From contig DAOUPT010000003.1 in assembly GCA_030626025.1 (NCBI GenBank), positions 1-64,000 on the forward strand: 64,000 nt of DNA. Reading direction: 5' to 3'. The notes under the pieces are model-generated. The model worked only from the letters and a program-made list of their open reading frames with translations. It did no database searches and had not been told where the DNA came from. Position numbers and translations under genes: made by a program. Positions 52,869 through 61,839 of this stretch are shown piece after piece; within the stretch, counting starts at the first letter, position 1, and the number at the start of each line of letters is the position of its first letter. This DNA is from Anderseniella sp. (GTDB lineage: Bacteria > Pseudomonadota > Alphaproteobacteria > Rhizobiales > Aestuariivirgaceae).

Positions 52869-54080
52869 TTATTTAGCAGGGCCAATATCGACAAAGGTTT
52901 TACCCTTTACCGTTGCTTCCACGATAACACCTGGCACATCACCATTGGCATCAAATTCGTGGCTGCCTGAAGCCCCTTCATAGTTAATGTCTTTACCAGC
53001 TGCGATCAGTTTTTTGGCTTTTTCCCATTCGCCCGGCAAAATCACTTCGCCCGGTGCTGAAGAAATAGCCCGCAATGCCTTGTTCACACCGGCACGCTCG
53101 GACGAACCGTTCTTCTCAATCGCCAGCGCCAGCATGAATGCAGCGTCATAAGCTTGTGCCGCAAATGGTGCTTTGGGATCAAGTTTTGCAGCTTTTGCAG
53201 CAGCAGTGAAGTTAGCCGTCCCAGCAATTTCAGGTGACCCGACACGGGTTGCAACCATTCCATCCAGTTTGCCTTCACCGACATTTTCAATCAGCTTGTC
53301 GCCAACGATACCATCACCACCGGCAAATTTGGTAAAGTCGCCACCTTCAAGGGCCTGACGGATAATTGTACCGCCTGAGCCGCCAAGATAGGCCAGAACC
53401 ACCAGAATATCATCGGCACCATGTGAAGCCAGTGATCCAATTTCAGCCCGGTAGTCAGCTTTGCCATCTTCATGAGCTTCACTGGCAGAAACCTTGCCGC
53501 CATTTTTTTCAAATTCGGCTTTAACCGCAGCAGCAAATCCTTTGCCGTAGTCATTGTTCACATAGGTGATAACAATGTTTTTATAGCCTTTGGCTTTCAA
53601 CAAACGAGCCATAGAACCGCCCTGATAGGCATCAGAAGGCGCAGTACGGAAAACAAGATCCTTGTCGTCCATGCCTGACAGTTTTGGTGAGGTAGAGGCA
53701 GGTGAAATCATGGTAACGCCAGCAGGAATTGCCGCGTTGTTAGCAGAAGCAATTGTTGCACCCGAACACTGGGCACCAACGATGGCGACAACTTTTTCAG
53801 TATTGACCAGACGGTCAGCCGCATTGGCAGCTTTGGTTGAATCTGCGCAACTGGTGTCACCAGTAACATAGATGATTTTACCCTGACTGGTACCGCCCTG
53901 CTTGTTTACCTGCTTGATCGCCAGTTCGGCGCCAGCAGAAATTGGTGGCATCAGACTTTCAATCGGTCCGGTAAAGCCACCCAAAAATCCGATTTTCACA
54001 TCAGCTTGCGCCGCAACCGGTGCCAGCAATGCACCAACCGCAACAGCGGTCAGCAAAGTTTTTTTAAGATTAAGTTTCAT
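52869..54080 (-). CDS. livJ: ABC transporter substrate-binding protein (LivJ family)
   Basis: A 403-residue periplasmic binding protein. A signal peptide (KKTLLTAVAVGALLAPVA, cleavage after AQA) is followed by ADVKIGFLGGFTGPIESLMPP, the type I binding-protein opening. ISPASTSPKLSGMDDKDLVFRTAPSD contains the Ser/Thr ligand-contact loop. It lies on the opposite strand to livGFHM and converges with it, and presumably feeds that importer. Gene order is unusual; SBPs normally lead the operon. Confidence 0.92.
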   Translation of the reverse strand: MKLNLKKTLLTAVAVGALLAPVAAQADVKIGFLGGFTGPIESLMPPISAGAELAIKQVNKQGGTSQGKIIYVTGDTSCADSTKAANAADRLVNTEKVVAIVGAQCSGATIASANNAAIPAGVTMISPASTSPKLSGMDDKDLVFRTAPSDAYQGGSMARLLKAKGYKNIVITYVNNDYGKGFAAAVKAEFEKNGGKVSASEAHEDGKADYRAEIGSLASHGADDILVVLAYLGGSGGTIIRQALEGGDFTKFAGGDGIVGDKLIENVGEGKLDGMVATRVGSPEIAGTANFTAAAKAAKLDPKAPFAAQAYDAAFMLALAIEKNGSSERAGVNKALRAISSAPGEVILPGEWEKAKKLIAAGKDINYEGASGSHEFDANGDVPGVIVEATVKGKTFVDIGPAK

Positions 54081-54220
54081 AAGATCAATTCTCCCTGGTT
54101 TTATGAGGCTTGAAACCTAGCACGATCTTTACTGCAATTTCAAAGACAAACAGCCCTCGTTGTCAAAATTGGTTAAACTCAATACTTGACCATCTCGCCT
54201 GCACCGCAGATAAAGACTGC

Positions 54221-54230
54221 ATACAGTTTT
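54221..54230. promoter_or_regulatory. Half-site ATACAGTTTT between livJ and the Lrp-like gene
   Basis: ATACAGTTTT is the exact reverse complement of AAAACTGTAT found in both paa control regions. Upstream context (AAAGACTG then CATA then CAGTTTTT, 54212-54231) also resembles the paaI inverted repeat. It may be a site for the same regulator. Confidence 0.35.
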
Positions 54231-54249
54231 TCTCTAACAGGTGCGTTCC

Positions 54250-54486
54250 ATGAAAGCCTTTTTTGTCCAAATAAAAACCGAACTCGGTAAAGCCTATGAT
54301 GTGGCAACCGCCATTGCCGATGCTGAAATCGCGTCCGAGGTATATTCAACCGCTGGCGGTTACGATTTGCTGGTCAAATTCTACCTCGAAGAAGACCAGG
54401 ACATCGGCCATTTCGTCAACGAAAAACTCCATCCGATCACCGGCATCAAGGACACCCATACAATTACCACCTTCCGGGCTTTTTAG
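54250..54486 (+). CDS. Lrp/AsnC ligand-binding domain protein (no DNA-binding domain)
   Basis: A 78-residue stand-alone RAM/Lrp-AsnC effector domain: MKAFFVQIKTELGKAYDVA, then VYSTAGGYDLLVKF and THTITTFRAF. The DNA-binding half of normal Lrp proteins (about 150 residues) is absent, so it would act as a small-molecule-binding oligomer. The start is ATG 54250 behind ACAGGTG. A nupC-like gene follows 43 bases downstream. Confidence 0.83.
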   Translation: MKAFFVQIKTELGKAYDVATAIADAEIASEVYSTAGGYDLLVKFYLEEDQDIGHFVNEKLHPITGIKDTHTITTFRAF

Positions 54487-54529
54487 TACATGCTGCACCC
54501 AATCATGCTCATCAGGCAAGAGGGAAATA

Positions 54530-55780
54530 ATGACGGGAAATTTTCAAAGTGTGGCGGGATTGATCATTCTGCCTTTGCTTGCCTGGTTGATGTGCACAAA
54601 AGTCAAAAGACTACCACCCATCGAGGCTTTTCGGCTGGTTGCGGTGGGTATCGGGTTGCAATTTGTTATTGCCGGGGCATTTTTTCTCATTCCACAACTG
54701 ACCTATGTTTTTGACCTTCTGACCCGCGCTGTTAACGCCCTTCAAGCGGCAACCAATGAAGGCATGAAACTGGTTTTTGGTTATCTGGCTGGAGGTCCGT
54801 CACCTTTTGAAGCGGTCAATCCCCACAATGGCTTTGTTTTGGCAACCCAGGCCCTGCCGCTTATTCTTGTCGTGTCAGTATTATCGAAACTGCTCTATCA
54901 CTTTGGCATTCTGCAAAGAGTTGTCGCCGTGTTTGCCTGGGGCCTCAACAAGACCCTTGGTGTTTCAGGCGCATTGAGCACGGCAACGGCTGCCAATATA
55001 TTTGTCGGCATGGTTGAAGCCCCACTGCTGATCAAACCCTATTTTTCTACCATGAGCCGCGGTGCGTTATTTGCCACCATGACCGCCGGTATGGCAACAG
55101 TGGCCGGAACTGTGCTGGCCCTTTATGCCGCGCTGCTTGAAACAAAGATACCCGGCGCTGCCGGACACGTATTGGTGGCCTCAGTGATGAGTGCCCCGGC
55201 AGCCATTGTCATTGCAAAACTGATGGAACCATGGAGTGCTGGCGATGATCAGGAAACCCTCAGCAATCAGGGCATTGAAACCAGTGGAGTGATGGAGGCA
55301 ATCAGTCAAGGGACATCGGACGGCCTGAAACTGCTTGCCTATGTGATTGCCATGTTGGTGGTGATGGTATCGCTGGTGGCGCTGTTGAATATGATGCTCG
55401 GGTTGTTGCCATGGGGTTTGACAATCGAGCGGATATTTGGCTGGCTGGCGGCACCGCTGGCTTGGCTGATCGGCATTGAGTGGAAAGAAGCACTCGTTGC
55501 TGGCGAGCTGATTGGCACCAAGACGGTAATCAATGAATTTCTCGCCTATCTCAAACTGGCAGCGATACCCGACGAAGCACTGTCAGAGCGCTCAAGAGTT
55601 ATTCTGACCTATGCCTTGTGCGGCTTTGCCAATCCCGGATCGCTTGGTATTATGACCGGCGGCCTCATCGCCATGGCACCAGAGCGCCGGGCTGACATTC
55701 TATCACTGGGTCCGCGCTGTCTGATTTCAGGAACACTGGCCACATTGATGACTGGTGCGGTTATCGGGGTGGTGAGTTAA
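54530..55780 (+). CDS. Concentrative nucleoside transporter (NupC/CNT family)
   Basis: A 416-residue CNT-family permease. The hallmark GMVEAPLLIKPY and ATMTAGMATVAGTVLALYAALL, plus the later VAGELIGTKTVINEFLAY with the conserved Glu and Asn-Glu, and CGFANPGSLGIM, identify it. It imports nucleosides with protons or sodium. The start ATG 54530 is behind AGAGGGA; upstream in-frame codons overlap the Lrp-like gene and are unlikely. Confidence 0.9.
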   Translation: MTGNFQSVAGLIILPLLAWLMCTKVKRLPPIEAFRLVAVGIGLQFVIAGAFFLIPQLTYVFDLLTRAVNALQAATNEGMKLVFGYLAGGPSPFEAVNPHNGFVLATQALPLILVVSVLSKLLYHFGILQRVVAVFAWGLNKTLGVSGALSTATAANIFVGMVEAPLLIKPYFSTMSRGALFATMTAGMATVAGTVLALYAALLETKIPGAAGHVLVASVMSAPAAIVIAKLMEPWSAGDDQETLSNQGIETSGVMEAISQGTSDGLKLLAYVIAMLVVMVSLVALLNMMLGLLPWGLTIERIFGWLAAPLAWLIGIEWKEALVAGELIGTKTVINEFLAYLKLAAIPDEALSERSRVILTYALCGFANPGSLGIMTGGLIAMAPERRADILSLGPRCLISGTLATLMTGAVIGVVS

Positions 55781-55790
55781 AGGCACCGCC

Positions 55791-56870
55791 CTACCCGTCA
55801 TAATCAACAACAATCCGCTTGGATTTTGGTTTCGAAGAACAGGTCAGAATATAACCGGCCTCGATTTCATCTGGTTCCAGCCCTTGCACTTTGCCCATTT
55901 CCACCTCGCCTTCAACCAGCTTGGCCCGGCAGGTCGAACAAATGCCGGACTTGCAGCTGAACGGCGCATCGATTTTGGATTCAAGCGCGAACTCCAGAAT
56001 ATTGGGGGTATCAAATGGCATTTTTAATCGGGTTCGGGTGCCATCCAGAATAATATCCACTTCGGCCATTTCCTTATCTTCAGTCGCAACTTTCGGCACC
56101 GGATTTTTACCAACCACCGGGCGATTACCGAAAGACTCAATCTTGATACGGCTTTCTTCAACCCCAAGCGCCAACAGAGCAGCTTTGCCGCCATCCATCA
56201 TCGGTCCCGGCCCACAGATAAAGTATTGATCAACCTCAAGCGGCGAAACCAGTTTGGTGATCAGTTCAGTGACTTTTTCCGGAGTCATCATCCCCTCAAA
56301 CAGTGGCACATCAGGGACGTCATCCGACAGCACATGAAAAACCCTTAAACGTTCCATATAGGCATTTTTCAGATCAGCGAGTTCCTCCCGGAAAATAATA
56401 TCGCGGCGAGTTTTATTGCCATAAAACAGGGTGACTTCCGACTCAAGTTCCTGTTCCAGTATCGCCCTGATGTTCGACATGATCGGTGTAACCCCCGAAC
56501 CACCGGCTATCATCACGTAGGACTTAGCCCGACCAGGCTCAATCGGTGCATAAAACCGCCCCATCGCCTTGCGCATCACACCCAGACTATCACCGACTTT
56601 CAGTACATCATTAACAAAGCCCGAAAACCTACCCATCGGATCACGTTTCACACACACCCGCCATTCGCCCGATGACGGTGCCACACAAACCGAATAAGGC
56701 CGACGCAGTTCCTCACCATTGACCGTAGCCCGCAACGTCAGATACTGGCCCTGCACAAAAACCAGTTCTTCTTTCAAGTCATCAGGAACCGTAAACGCCA
56801 CTGATTTTGTATCATGGGTTTCAGCCCGGACATCGCAAACCGTAAGGTCATAAAATTGCGGTCTCGCCAT
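55791..56870 (-). CDS. paaE: Phenylacetyl-CoA epoxidase reductase subunit
   Basis: A 359-residue iron-sulfur flavoprotein reductase that passes electrons from NADPH to the PaaA di-iron site. The N-terminal FAD part has LRRPYSVC, the NAD part IAGGSGVTPIMSNI and YICGPGPMMDGG; the C-terminal plant-type 2Fe-2S motif is CKSGICSTCRAK plus a fourth Cys in YILTCSS. It is the last gene of the paaABCDE operon, 27 bases after paaD. Confidence 0.93.
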   Translation of the reverse strand: MARPQFYDLTVCDVRAETHDTKSVAFTVPDDLKEELVFVQGQYLTLRATVNGEELRRPYSVCVAPSSGEWRVCVKRDPMGRFSGFVNDVLKVGDSLGVMRKAMGRFYAPIEPGRAKSYVMIAGGSGVTPIMSNIRAILEQELESEVTLFYGNKTRRDIIFREELADLKNAYMERLRVFHVLSDDVPDVPLFEGMMTPEKVTELITKLVSPLEVDQYFICGPGPMMDGGKAALLALGVEESRIKIESFGNRPVVGKNPVPKVATEDKEMAEVDIILDGTRTRLKMPFDTPNILEFALESKIDAPFSCKSGICSTCRAKLVEGEVEMGKVQGLEPDEIEAGYILTCSSKPKSKRIVVDYDG

Positions 56871-56897
56871 AAAAATTCTCCCAACGGGTTTAAACCC

Positions 56898-57401
56898 CTA
56901 AATACATTTGAAATAGTCAAAGGGCTCACCGCATCCATTGCACTTCCAAAGTGCCTTGCAAGCAGTCGAGCCAAATTCGCTCACCAGTGTGGTTTCTGTA
57001 CTGTCACAATGGGGACACGGCACCGGCATTTCAATACCAAACAATGCTCGCTTGCCCGGTTTTCCAACCGGTGGCGCAATGCCAAACTCCTTTAGCGCCG
57101 CGCGACCCTTTTCACTGATCCAGGCGCTCGTCCATGCTGGTGCCAGCCGCGTTTCCAGACCGGCATCAGTAAAACCAGCCTCATCCAGCGCCGCCCTGAT
57201 ATCATCTTCGATTTGAACCGTTGCCGGGCAACCCGAATAAGTTGGTGTGATCACCACGTTGAAATGCTTATCATCCTGACAAACATCACGCACAATACCC
57301 AGATCGACCACCGAAATGACCGGCACCTCGGGATCCATCACCCCGTCCAGCACCTGCCATATTTTTGCCCGCCGATCGCTCATTACCCCAGAATCTCTCA
57401 T
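56898..57401 (-). CDS. paaD: Phenylacetyl-CoA epoxidase assembly subunit PaaD
   Basis: A 167-residue MIP18-family protein for iron-sulfur cluster delivery to the epoxidase. VMDPEVPVISVVDLGIVRDV near the N-terminus and YSGCPATVQIEDDI match the family; the C-terminal Cys set is CPHCDSTET then CKALWKCNGCGEPF. ATG 57401 overlaps the paaC stop (TAATG); ATG 57383, six codons later, is an alternative start. Confidence 0.92.
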   Translation of the reverse strand: MRDSGVMSDRRAKIWQVLDGVMDPEVPVISVVDLGIVRDVCQDDKHFNVVITPTYSGCPATVQIEDDIRAALDEAGFTDAGLETRLAPAWTSAWISEKGRAALKEFGIAPPVGKPGKRALFGIEMPVPCPHCDSTETTLVSEFGSTACKALWKCNGCGEPFDYFKCI

Positions 57402-58150
57402 TACCACTGCGTACCGGGATATGTGCGGGGCAAGACCTGCATTTCTGTCAGCAGATAGCTCAAATGCTCGCTGTGAACGCCCTCACGACCGCCACCGGGC
57501 TGCCATCCATCCTCATTGATGATTAAACCGGCACGTTCAAAAACCTCACCAAGGGATTCCATCCACTGCTTTTTAATCGTTTCAGCATCAGGTAAAACGT
57601 CCTGCCTGACCATTTTTTCATCCACAGCATCGTAAGCAAACAATTCATGGCTCCAGGGCCATAAAAAATCCAGCGCTTTCTGACTGCGGGCATGGCTTTC
57701 TTCGGTGCCATCGCCAAGCCTGATCACCCATTCGCCCGCATGGCGAAAATGATAGGCCATCTCTTTCTGGCCCTTGGCCGCTATTGCAGCAAGGTCATCA
57801 TTGCTGCCTTTGGCCATAAAATCAAAAACGATATCCGCATAGGCGGCATAAAGCACCTGACGCATAACCGTTTGGGCAAAGTCGCCATTGGGTTGCTCGA
57901 CCAATTGCACATTGTAATATTCATCGGCACCGCGCAAAAATGCCAGATCATCGGCACTGCGACCTTTGCCTTCAAGACGCCCGGCCAGCTCATAAAACAA
58001 ATTGGCCTGGCCGATCAAATCCAGCGCCTGATTGGCAAAACCCACATCAAGTTCAATCGTCGGTGAACGGCTGACCCAACGACCCAGCCGCTGGCCCAAA
58101 ACCATTGCATTATCGCCAAATCGCAAGGCTGTTGCTATTACCGCGTCCAT
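57401..58150 (-). CDS. paaC: Phenylacetyl-CoA epoxidase structural subunit PaaC
   Basis: A 249-residue ferritin-fold subunit that forms the inactive-core partner of PaaA. LRFGDNAMVLGQRLGRWV at the start and KEMAYHFRHAGEWVIRLGDGTEESH near the centre are family motifs. Stop and start joins show tight coupling with paaB and paaD. Confidence 0.94.
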   Translation of the reverse strand: MDAVIATALRFGDNAMVLGQRLGRWVSRSPTIELDVGFANQALDLIGQANLFYELAGRLEGKGRSADDLAFLRGADEYYNVQLVEQPNGDFAQTVMRQVLYAAYADIVFDFMAKGSNDDLAAIAAKGQKEMAYHFRHAGEWVIRLGDGTEESHARSQKALDFLWPWSHELFAYDAVDEKMVRQDVLPDAETIKKQWMESLGEVFERAGLIINEDGWQPGGGREGVHSEHLSYLLTEMQVLPRTYPGTQW

Positions 58151-58450
58151 CTACAGGCACTCAACATCATCAGGCACATCATAAAACGTCGGATGGCGAT
58201 AAATCTTGCTCTCGGACGGTTCAAAAAACGCCCCCTTTTCTTCCGGCGAAGACGCTGTCACCGCCGCCGAAGGCACCACCCACAAGGAACATCCTTCATT
58301 GCGCCGGGTATAAACATCACGGGCATTTTCCAGCGCCATGCGCGCATCAGCAGCGTGCAGACTACCGGCATGCACATGGGAAACCCCCTGTTTGGAGCGA
58401 ATAAAAACCTCAAATAACGGCCATTCCTGTTCTGTCTGATCCTGGCTCAT
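58151..58450 (-). CDS. paaB: Phenylacetyl-CoA epoxidase subunit PaaB
   Basis: A 99-residue subunit bridging the PaaAC heterodimers. WPLFEVFIRSKQGVSHVHAGSLHAADA and NARDVYTRRNEGCSLWVVPS are diagnostic. The frame is open further upstream into paaA, but ATG 58450, four bases after the paaA stop, is the right start. Confidence 0.94.
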   Translation of the reverse strand: MSQDQTEQEWPLFEVFIRSKQGVSHVHAGSLHAADARMALENARDVYTRRNEGCSLWVVPSAAVTASSPEEKGAFFEPSESKIYRHPTFYDVPDDVECL

Positions 58451-58454
58451 ATTC

Positions 58455-59399
58455 CTACGCTGCCGCCTTTTCTGATTTTTGTTGTTGTTTATTGGCAAAT
58501 GCCATCGCTGCTTCACGCACCCATGCACCCTCATCATGGGCCTTGCGCCGGTGCGTCATCCGCTGGCGATTGCACGGGCCTTTGCCCTTGACCACCGCCC
58601 AGAACTCATCCCAGTCAATCGGACCGGTCTGCCAATGGCCGGTTTCTTCGTTTAATTTCAAATCGGGATCGGGAATTTCGAGTCCAAGGGCTTGTGCCTG
58701 TATGACCGCCATATCAATAAACTTTTGCCGTAATTCATCATTGCTGAACCGCTTGATTTTCCAGGCCATGCTTTGCGCTGAATGAGGACTGTCATCATCG
58801 GGTGGCCCGAACATGGCGATCGATGGCCACCACCAGCGATCAAGCGCCCCTTGCGCCATTGCCTTTTGCTCAGACGTTCCCTTGGCCAGCGCCATCATGC
58901 CTTCAAAGCCCTGGCGTTGATGAAAGGCCTCTTCCTTGCACACCCGCACCATGGCCCGTGCATAAGGCCCGTAAGAGCACCGGCACAACGGAATTTGATT
59001 GGTAATCGCCGCACCATCAACCAGCCAGCCGATGGCTACCGCATCGGCCCAGGTCAGTGTCGGATAATTAAAAATCGAGGAATACTTCGCCTTGCCTGAA
59101 AGCAAAGCCTGATCCATCTCACCACGCGAAACACCCAGAGTTTCGGCCGCTGAATACAAATAAAGACCATGCCCGGCCTCATCTTGCACTTTCGCCAGTA
59201 AAATCATCTTGCGGCGCAAAGACGGCGCCCGGGAAATCCAGTTGCCTTCCGGCTGCATGCCGATAATTTCAGAATGAGCATGTTGTGAAATCTGCCGAAT
59301 TAAAGTCTGCCGGTAATTGTCAGGCATCCAGTCTTTCGGCTCAACCTTGCCCTCACCGGCCACATGACTGTCAAACGCCTCAAGTTGCTTGCTGTCCAT
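58455..59399 (-). CDS. paaA: Phenylacetyl-CoA epoxidase catalytic subunit
   Basis: The 314-residue catalytic di-iron subunit that epoxidises the ring of phenylacetyl-CoA. The iron-binding residues are in [13 protein letters not shown] (about 70-82) and [15 protein letters not shown] (about 153-167); the phenylacetyl-binding pattern near [20 protein letters not shown] is conserved. First gene of paaABCDE. paaG, paaH, paaJ and paaZ, needed for later steps, are not in this window. Confidence 0.96.
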   Translation of the reverse strand: MDSKQLEAFDSHVAGEGKVEPKDWMPDNYRQTLIRQISQHAHSEIIGMQPEGNWISRAPSLRRKMILLAKVQDEAGHGLYLYSAAETLGVSRGEMDQALLSGKAKYSSIFNYPTLTWADAVAIGWLVDGAAITNQIPLCRCSYGPYARAMVRVCKEEAFHQRQGFEGMMALAKGTSEQKAMAQGALDRWWWPSIAMFGPPDDDSPHSAQSMAWKIKRFSNDELRQKFIDMAVIQAQALGLEIPDPDLKLNEETGHWQTGPIDWDEFWAVVKGKGPCNRQRMTHRRKAHDEGAWVREAAMAFANKQQQKSEKAAA

Positions 59400-59427
59400 C
59401 TATATCTCCCTCGATAGGAGAGAAAAT

Positions 59428-59468
59428 GTGACACAGTTTTCGGCTCAAAGCAACAAAAACTGTATCAC
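59428..59468. promoter_or_regulatory. Inverted-repeat operator upstream of paaA (PaaX-type candidate)
   Basis: GTGACACAGTTTT (59428-59440) and AAAACTGTATCAC (59456-59468) are inverted copies with one mismatch in 13, separated by 15 bases. The same right-hand sequence, continuing CTTTA, occurs ahead of paaI. The site lies 29 bases upstream of paaA. PaaX, encoded 2.4 kb away, is the natural candidate binder. A third related palindrome, TAAACTGTTTA, is at 59485-59495. Confidence 0.7.
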
Positions 59469-59520
59469 TTTAGTGTCAGTGTATTAAACTGTTTATTTGC
59501 GCGGTTTTATTTGCGCCCGT

Positions 59521-59922
59521 TTATTTGCGCCAAGTCTGGCTTTTACAAATCAGGCCACCAAACACACAACCGGCCAGCTTCATACTGGAGCCGGTTATCT
59601 TGCTGATTTTACCGGTATAGGTTTTGCCATCGTTAGGATTGTAGAGTTTCCCTGAATAACTTGATCCAGATTTTTTCATGCTCCAGATCATCCGAACACC
59701 TACCATTTTGCGTTTCCGCAACGCCTTATTGGGGTTTTTGACGTCTCTATCCTTTGTCCCGCCAACGACCTTGCCGCAATAAGATGAGCCGCATTTATAC
59801 ATTTTGACCTTCCAGCCTTTTTGCGTCCGCCAAACGCCATCAATACTTGCAGCCTGGGCAACGCCCATGGACAAAAACAACCCGGCCATCATGCCCACGC
59901 CCAATTTCGCTATTTTTCTCAT
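59521..59922 (-). CDS. Secreted DUF2147 protein
   Basis: A 133-residue exported protein. A signal peptide (ends VAQA) is followed by the DUF2147 domain: SIDGVWRTQKGWKVKMYKCGSSYCGKVVG, then DVKNPNKALRKRKMVGVRM, YNPNDGKTYTGKI and a closing QTWRK with paired cysteines. The protein is very basic. Function is unknown; it sits between paaA and paaI, both reading outwards, but may simply be inserted there. Confidence 0.83.
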   Translation of the reverse strand: MRKIAKLGVGMMAGLFLSMGVAQAASIDGVWRTQKGWKVKMYKCGSSYCGKVVGGTKDRDVKNPNKALRKRKMVGVRMIWSMKKSGSSYSGKLYNPNDGKTYTGKISKITGSSMKLAGCVFGGLICKSQTWRK

Positions 59923-59988
59923 TATCTCAATACTCCCTTAATTACCACAAGTTGTATTGTGCAAGAAAAGCACCCGCATGAAAAGAAT

Positions 59989-60044
59989 AAAAACTGATAC
60001 ACAGTTTTTTACTTCACATATAAAACTGTATCGCTTTATAGTGG
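59989..60044. promoter_or_regulatory. Operator/promoter region of paaI-paaK-paaX (PaaX-type candidate)
   Basis: AAAAACTG (59989-59996) and CAGTTTTT (60002-60009) form perfect 8-base inverted arms. Further right, AAAACTGTATCGCTTTA (60022-60038) differs by one base from the copy upstream of paaA. It lies between a plausible -35 (TTCACA, 60013-60018) and -10 (TATAGT, 60037-60042) for paaI, so binding would block this promoter. Confidence 0.65.
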
Positions 60045-60065
60045 CCGGTGAGGGAAACATCGGGA

Positions 60066-60536
60066 ATGCAAAATCAACAAATGACAGAACAACACAAGAC
60101 TGACCAGCAGATTGCCGAGCAATGCGCGGCGATAATGCTGGAAAATGATGAAGCATCCAAAAGCAAGGGTCTGTCCATTCAAGCCATTGGCCCCGGACAT
60201 GCAACGATGGCAATGATTGTCACCACCAAAATGTTGAACGGCAACAAAACCTGCCATGGCGGGTCTATCTTTTCGTTGGCCGACAGCACTTTTGCCCTTG
60301 CCTGTAACAGTTACAATAAAACTGCAGTAGCAGCTTTTTGTGACATTTCCTTTGTCAGACCGGCCCATGCCGGTGACAAGCTGACCGCGATCGCAACCGA
60401 AAAGTACAAAGCCGGACGCAATGGCATTTACGATGTCATCATCACCGATCAAAACGGTGAAATCATTGCGCTGTTTCACGGCAAATCGCGGGTAATTTCA
60501 AGAACAGGACCATTAGATGAAAATGAAACCAGCTGA
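60066..60536 (+). CDS. paaI: Phenylacetyl-CoA pathway thioesterase PaaI
   Basis: A 156-residue hotdog-fold thioesterase that rescues CoA from dead-end ring-hydroxylated intermediates. NGNKTCHGGSIFSLADSTFALACNS includes the catalytic Asp and HGG loop; the closing GEIIALFHGKSRVI is typical. Start assigned to ATG 60066 near GAGGGA; ATG 60081 is possible. It overlaps paaK by 20 bases. Confidence 0.93.
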   Translation: MQNQQMTEQHKTDQQIAEQCAAIMLENDEASKSKGLSIQAIGPGHATMAMIVTTKMLNGNKTCHGGSIFSLADSTFALACNSYNKTAVAAFCDISFVRPAHAGDKLTAIATEKYKAGRNGIYDVIITDQNGEIIALFHGKSRVISRTGPLDENETS

Positions 60537-61839
60537 ACAACTTGCTGCCAACCCAGCCGATCTTGACCCAATAGAAATCGCCAGTCGCGATGAAATATCA
60601 GCTTTGCAGCTGACCCGCCTGCGCTGGTCTCTCAAACACGCCTATGACAACGTTCCCCATTATAAAAAGGCCTTTGACAACAAGGGCATTCATCCCGACG
60701 ATCTTAAAACCCTTGCCGATCTGGCTAAATTCCCGTTCACCGTAAAGTCCGACCTACGCGACAACTATCCCTATGACATGTTTGCCGTGCCGCGCGAAAA
60801 GGTCGTGCGCATTCACGCATCATCAGGAACGACCGGCCAGCCAACAGTTGTCGGCTACACTCGAAATGACATCGAAATGTGGTCAGGTGTCATGGCCCGC
60901 TCCCTGCGCGCAGCCGGTACAAAACCCGGCGACATTGTCCATGTCGCCTATGGCTATGGCCTGTTCACCGGTGGCCTTGGCGCTCACTATGGGGCAGAAA
61001 AACTTGGCTGTACGGTTATTCCGGTATCAGGCGGCATGACCGCTCGGCAGGTGCAACTGATTGTCGATTTTAAACCGCGCGTCATCATGGTCACCCCGTC
61101 TTATCTTTTGAATATTCTGGATGAGATGGAACGTCAGGGCGTCACCCCGCAAGACACCCATCTGGAAGTCGGCGTGTTTGGCGCCGAGCCCTGGACCAAC
61201 GAAATGCGCCAGCAGATTGAACAGCGCAGCAACCTCCATGCGGTCGACATTTATGGCCTGTCAGAAGTCATCGGACCGGGCGTTGCCAGCGAGTGCATCG
61301 AAACTAAAGACGGGCTCCATGTCTGGGAAGATCATTTTTATCCCGAAATCATCGACCCCGAAACCGGTGAGGTCCTGCCCGATGGCGAATTTGGCGAACT
61401 GGTTTTCACTTCACTGACCAAGGAAGCTTTTCCGATCATCCGCTACCGTACCCGCGACCTGACCCGGCTGTTGCCCGGCACCGCCCGTTCCATGCGCCGT
61501 ATTGAAAAAATTACCGGCCGCTCCGATGACATGCTGATTATTCGCGGGGTCAACCTTTTCCCCACCCAGATTGAGGAAATTCTGGTTCAACTGGACGCTT
61601 TATCCCCCCACTACCAGCTCGAACTGTACAAAAAAGGCAATCTGGATGCGGTCAAAGTCCACTGCGAACGCTCCCCCCAGGCCGACAACGAAGCTGGCCT
61701 TGCAGCCGCCTCTCAACTGGCAAAAACCGTAAAGGCCACCATCGGCGTTAGCATTGAGCCGGTTATTCATGATCCGGGCAGTGTTGCCCGTTCAGAAGGC
61801 AAGGCCCAACGGGTGATTGACAAACGCAATGAGACATAA
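60517..61839 (+). CDS. paaK: Phenylacetate-CoA ligase
   Basis: A 440-residue adenylating ligase that converts phenylacetate, ATP and CoA to phenylacetyl-CoA, the first pathway step. HASSGTTGQPTVVGYT (about 99-114) is the ATP-binding P-loop-like motif, VDIYGLSEVIGPGV the A5-type motif, and YRTRDLTRLLPG and GRSDDMLIIRGVN the hinge region. Upstream gene overlap gives coupled expression with paaI; paaX begins right after its stop. Confidence 0.96.
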   Translation: MKMKPAEQLAANPADLDPIEIASRDEISALQLTRLRWSLKHAYDNVPHYKKAFDNKGIHPDDLKTLADLAKFPFTVKSDLRDNYPYDMFAVPREKVVRIHASSGTTGQPTVVGYTRNDIEMWSGVMARSLRAAGTKPGDIVHVAYGYGLFTGGLGAHYGAEKLGCTVIPVSGGMTARQVQLIVDFKPRVIMVTPSYLLNILDEMERQGVTPQDTHLEVGVFGAEPWTNEMRQQIEQRSNLHAVDIYGLSEVIGPGVASECIETKDGLHVWEDHFYPEIIDPETGEVLPDGEFGELVFTSLTKEAFPIIRYRTRDLTRLLPGTARSMRRIEKITGRSDDMLIIRGVNLFPTQIEEILVQLDALSPHYQLELYKKGNLDAVKVHCERSPQADNEAGLAAASQLAKTVKATIGVSIEPVIHDPGSVARSEGKAQRVIDKRNET

